Shown here: positions 9,201 to 11,494 of the stretch, in pieces
Layout: every line of letters starts with the position of its first letter
Numbering within the stretch: the stretch's first letter is position 1
Assembly: GCA_002179805.1 (NCBI GenBank)
Contig: NAVB01003049.1
Coordinates: forward strand, 1-11,494
Length of the DNA stretch: 11,494 bases
DNA from: Acanthamoeba lenticulata
Lineage: Eukaryota; Discosea; Longamoebia; Acanthamoebidae
Direction of reading: 5' to 3'
Program-made: the position numbers and the translations under genes
Notes under the pieces: generated by a model
What the model was told of the DNA's origin: nothing
The model's database searches: none
The model's input: the letters and a program-made list of their open reading frames with translations, nothing else

Positions 9201-11194
9201 GGCCCGCGAGACCACGCGCCTCCTGCTCGACGTGCTCCGCCAGACCGAGCCCGAGCGCGAGGCCTCGGACGACGATGATGAGGAAGCCAACAACGGCGAC
9301 GTCGCCAATAATAAGGCCGAGGCCCGGTACAAGGTCAACGCCGACCGCGAGCTGATCCGGGCACACGCTGTCGGGGCGCTGCTGCGCTTGGCGCAGGTGC
9401 GCGAGCTGGAGGCCCTGCTCGAGGTGGAGGACTTTCACCTGGTGGCGTCCACTGTGCGCGACCCCGCCTCGGAGGTGCGCGAGTACGTCATCGAGAAGCT
9501 GTGGGCCGACGTGCGGCATCCGACCCGCCTAGGCCTCAAGTGGCTCGCCATGCTGGGCATGGCTGGCCTCGAGTCTGACAAGAAGCTGCTTCAGCACGCG
9601 CGCGGCTACTTGAGCAATGCCATCCGCGTGCGGCGACAGGCCGTGAGCCTCGTGCGCCAGGAGGACGGCCGCGCTCTCTTCTCCATCCTGCCCGAGTACG
9701 CGCTGCCCTACCTCATCCACCTCCTCGCCCACCGCCCCGACTGGGAGGCCGACGCCGCCCGCAAGTTCCAGGACTCTTCCCGGTACTCCTCGCGCCCGGT
9801 GCCCTTGTTCGTCATGACCATAAGCGTGATGATGAATGATATTTATGGTGATGATTGTGGATGGGTGCGGCAGGTTCTTGATGTTCTTCCTGGAGCCGAT
9901 CATGACGCACGGGGACAACTTCACGTTCCTGGTGGAGCTGCTCAAGTTCATCAAGCAGACCAAGGACGGCATCACGCCCGGGCGCGAGGAGCGCATGCGC
10001 ATTCTGTGCGACATCGGCGCCCTCTACGTCAAGCAGCGCGGAGCCAAGGCCACCGCCCGGTGGCTCAACCAGAAGCGCCACCCGGGCGACCTCTACCTGC
10101 CGCCCAAGTACTTCCAGCTCGACGCCGAGCAGCTCAACGAGCGCGCCATCCAGGACCTGGAGAAGAGCTACCTCCCGCTCGACTTCAGCCTCCCCTCGGG
10201 CCGCTCCAACCTCATCTACACCGACCAGCCCAAGACCCCCGCGCGCCCTGGCGCCGCTGGTGGCGCCGCCTCGCCCAGCAGGAAGGCCGGCAAGAAGACC
10301 CCGGCCAAGGGCAGCAAGACCAAGACTCCCGCCTCGGCCGCCAAGCGCAAGGGCCGCGCGGGCGGCAAGTCCGACACCTATGAATTTGAGAGCGAGGATG
10401 AAGATTCGGAGGAGGAGGAGCCTGCCAGCGGCCACGAAGAGGAAGAAGCCGTGGCTAAGAACAAGAAGCAGCAGAAGACGACCACCACCAAGGCCAAGAA
10501 GACGACCACCACGCCCGCGAAGAAGAAGGGCGGCAAGACCACCACGACGCCCGCCAAGCGCCGCGGAAAGGCTGAGTCAGACGACGAGGCCGAGGAACGT
10601 GACAACGAAGAAGAGGATGAGGAAGAGAAGACGTCCGCCAAGGCCTTGAAGACCAAGAAGACGTCAAAGACAACGACGAAGACATCCGCCAAGCGGAAGA
10701 GGTCTACAAAGGGCGCCAGTGAAGAAGAGGAGGAAGAAGAGGAACACGATGAGGAAGAAGAGGCGCCGGCCAAGAAGCGCAAGACCGCGACGACCAAGAC
10801 GACAACGTCAACGACAAAGGGCAAGGGCGCCGCGGCCAAGAGGAAGACGCGCGAGGAGGAGGAGGAAGACCGAGAAGAGGAGCAGGAAGAAGAAGAAGAA
10901 GAAGAGGAGGCGCCGTCAAAGAAGCGGCGAACTGGCGGCGCTGCGAAGAGGAAGGCCACCGCCTCCCGCGGCCGAAAGGCACAAGAAGAGGAGGAGGACA
11001 AGTCAGAGCAAGAGGAGGAGGAAGAAGAAGAGAAATCGACGAAGACGCGGGCGGGCAAGGGCAGCAAGGCCGCCGGGAGCAACAAGGGCAAGGGAAGCCG
11101 CAAGCAGCAGCCCAAGAGCGACCAGGAGGACGAGGAGGAGGAGCTGCCCATCACGCACAGGGCGACCACGCCGCGGGGCCGGACTCGCAGGTGA
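6213..11194 (+). CDS. PDS5: Pds5, sister chromatid cohesion regulator, complete (1478 aa, 8 exons)
   Basis: Pds5 binds the cohesin kleisin in the nucleus and recruits factors that keep or release cohesin. Exons: 6213-6344, 6414-6614, 6680-6858, 6956-7655, 7720-7880, 7957-8103, 8187-9782, 9874-11194; introns are 64-97 bp, all GT-AG, and the total is 4437 nt. Landmarks match animal PDS5A/B in order: KKDELVRRLQ (35-44), [25 protein letters not shown] (81-105), the helix pair around YYLLDRL, VRKLAMVRLAQLY and KILHLYF (exon 5), GTPKQAKHAVRAYYCIFSD (720-738), LPEYALPYLIHLLAH (1008-1022), and FIKQTKDG (exon 8). The body is HEAT repeats; human PDS5A and PDS5B are 1337 and 1447 residues. Residues after about 1155 form a Lys/Glu/Thr-rich tail. 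The frame is open upstream to 5997, but similarity begins only near 6230, so the ATG at 6213 (A at -3) is preferred. Gene identity is near certain; donors at 6858 and 9782 rest on phase. Confidence 0.95.
6513..6527 (+). other. Start of the conserved Pds5 N-terminal HEAT signature (DKDVR, residues 81-85)
   Basis: This is the start of [24 protein letters not shown] (residues 81-104, running to about 6593 in exon 2), which differs from vertebrate Pds5 at very few positions. It holds the APDAP motif (100-104), described in vertebrate Pds5 as the docking site for the Wapl YSR motif. The match is exact. Confidence 0.85.
10493..10565 (+). repeat. Two tandem copies of a 12-residue KTTTTPAK unit in the Pds5 tail
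   Basis: Residues 1248-1271 are two adjacent copies of K-TTTT-PA-K-(K/R)-(K/R)-G-(G/K), visible in DNA as repeated aagaccaccac/gcccgc(g/c)aag blocks. Each copy carries a TPxK site. A recent duplication within the tail is the simplest explanation. Confidence 0.6.
10712..11036 (+). repeat. GAA/GAG polypurine tracts coding for glutamate runs
   Basis: Three almost pure purine tracts (about 10721-10763, 10853-10909 and 10985-11035) are made of GAG, GAA and GAC codons and encode the acidic blocks of the Pds5 tail. GAA and GAG are mixed, so these are interrupted triplet repeats. On the minus strand they yield long poly-serine frames that are not genes. Confidence 0.7.
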
Positions 11195-11494
11195 TGCAGC
11201 GGAGCAGCCCCCTCCCCCCCCCTCTCTTTCTCTTGTGTATCCCGAGAAGGAGGAGTTCCTCTTGACCAAAAAGAACAGCTGCGCCACACACGGCAGAGTT
11301 CAGTTCAAGGCGGGATTTATTGAGGCTTTCGCTTCCCCTTTGGGGCAGCGCCTACAACAGTGACGTCCCCAGCAAAAGCCAGGTTTGGACTCCTCTGTGA
11401 CGGCGGCGAAACCGGCTCAGTATATGGTCACCACGCTTCCGGGCTATTCTGTAACCATTTCATCGCTCGTGATCTCTTCGTCCATTCTCTGACT
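11195..11494. other. PDS5 3' flank; possible 3' end of a convergent gene
   Basis: The PDS5 stop is followed by a pyrimidine tract (11208-11235). No AATAAA lies on the plus strand, so the PDS5 polyadenylation site is undefined. The minus strand has AATAAA at 11321-11316. Upstream of it, at the right edge, is a short open frame ending in TAG at 11446-11444 (16 codons, ending MDEEITSDEMVTE). A second minus frame is also open at the edge and stops slightly further in, so the frame is not certain. No other feature was seen. Confidence 0.4.
11444..11494 (-). CDS. Possible C-terminal end of a convergent unknown gene
   Basis: Seventeen minus-strand codons run from the right edge to a TAG stop and encode an acidic end (DEEITSDEMVTE). 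A canonical AATAAA follows 123 nt downstream at 11321-11316, a normal distance for a short 3' UTR. The stretch is too short to name or to separate from chance. Confidence 0.25.
   Translation of the reverse strand, partial: SQRMDEEITSDEMVTE

Larger units (their letters stand above)
10223..11191 (+). other. Histone H1-like charged tail of Pds5 (residues about 1156-1478)
   Basis: About 320 residues alternate between Lys/Arg/Thr/Ala blocks and runs of Glu/Asp (up to eight glutamates). The first third contains five full CDK-type sites, S/T-P-x-K/R, at 1160, 1172, 1181, 1252 and 1264. RGR-containing segments occur (SRGRKAQ, TPRGRTRR at the C-terminus) but no canonical GRP AT-hook. Animal Pds5B also ends in a charged, DNA-binding tail, so the position fits the family. 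It is probably disordered and nuclear. Confidence 0.8.

Noticed and set aside
8161..9519. Minus-strand open frame of 452 codons
   Set aside because: It is the antisense shadow of the large Pds5 exon 7. GC-rich codons free the opposite strand of stops, and the product is a Leu/Gly/Arg-rich chain without family features.
9783..9799. Alternative donor at 9799 for the last Pds5 intron
   Set aside because: It ends in phase 0, while the acceptor at 9873/9874 needs phase 2; the donor at 9783 fits and restores an arginine.
10378..11289. Minus-strand open frame of 303 codons, poly-serine
   Set aside because: It is the reverse complement of the GAA/GAG glutamate tracts of the Pds5 tail; the serine runs follow from that and do not indicate a gene.
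1..11494. Mobile elements, CRISPR arrays, tRNA or rRNA genes
   Set aside because: None seen: no transposase-like frame, no regularly spaced repeats, and no tRNA-like or rRNA-like stretch recognised in the gaps.

Overview
This is a eukaryotic nuclear window: two large genes are cut by many short introns (58-100 bp, almost all GT-AG, donors mostly GTGCG, GTACG or GTATN), and GC-rich exons alternate with more AT-rich introns. Gene density, intron style and protein similarity suggest a free-living amoebozoan of the Acanthamoeba type. That placement is inference; the eukaryotic origin and the two gene identities are strong. Layout: (1) minus strand, 6007 down to the left edge: the 5' 1591 codons or so of separase (ESP1/ESPL1, clan CD peptidase family C50), in 17 exons. 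The helical superhelix region and the start of the conserved C-terminal region are here; the catalytic His/Cys block lies beyond position 1. (2) 6008-6212: a 205-bp intergenic region that must serve both genes, carrying three E2F/DP-type sites, one of them a perfect 16-bp palindrome. (3) plus strand, 6213-11194: a complete PDS5 gene in 8 exons, predicted 1478 residues, with a HEAT-repeat body of about 1150 residues and a histone H1-like, alternately acidic and basic tail of about 320 residues. (4) 11195-11494: the PDS5 3' flank and, on weak evidence, the 3' end of a convergent minus-strand gene. How the genes work together: Pds5 binds cohesin and sets how long it stays on chromatin, both maintaining cohesion and, with Wapl, releasing it. 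Separase cuts the cohesin kleisin (Rad21/Scc1) at anaphase and so ends cohesion. The two opposing cohesin regulators are transcribed head to head from one compact promoter with S-phase-type E2F elements. This divergent, apparently co-regulated pair is the most notable feature of the window. All exon boundaries were derived by hand from splice consensus, reading-phase continuity and remembered family similarity. No alignment or transcript data were available.
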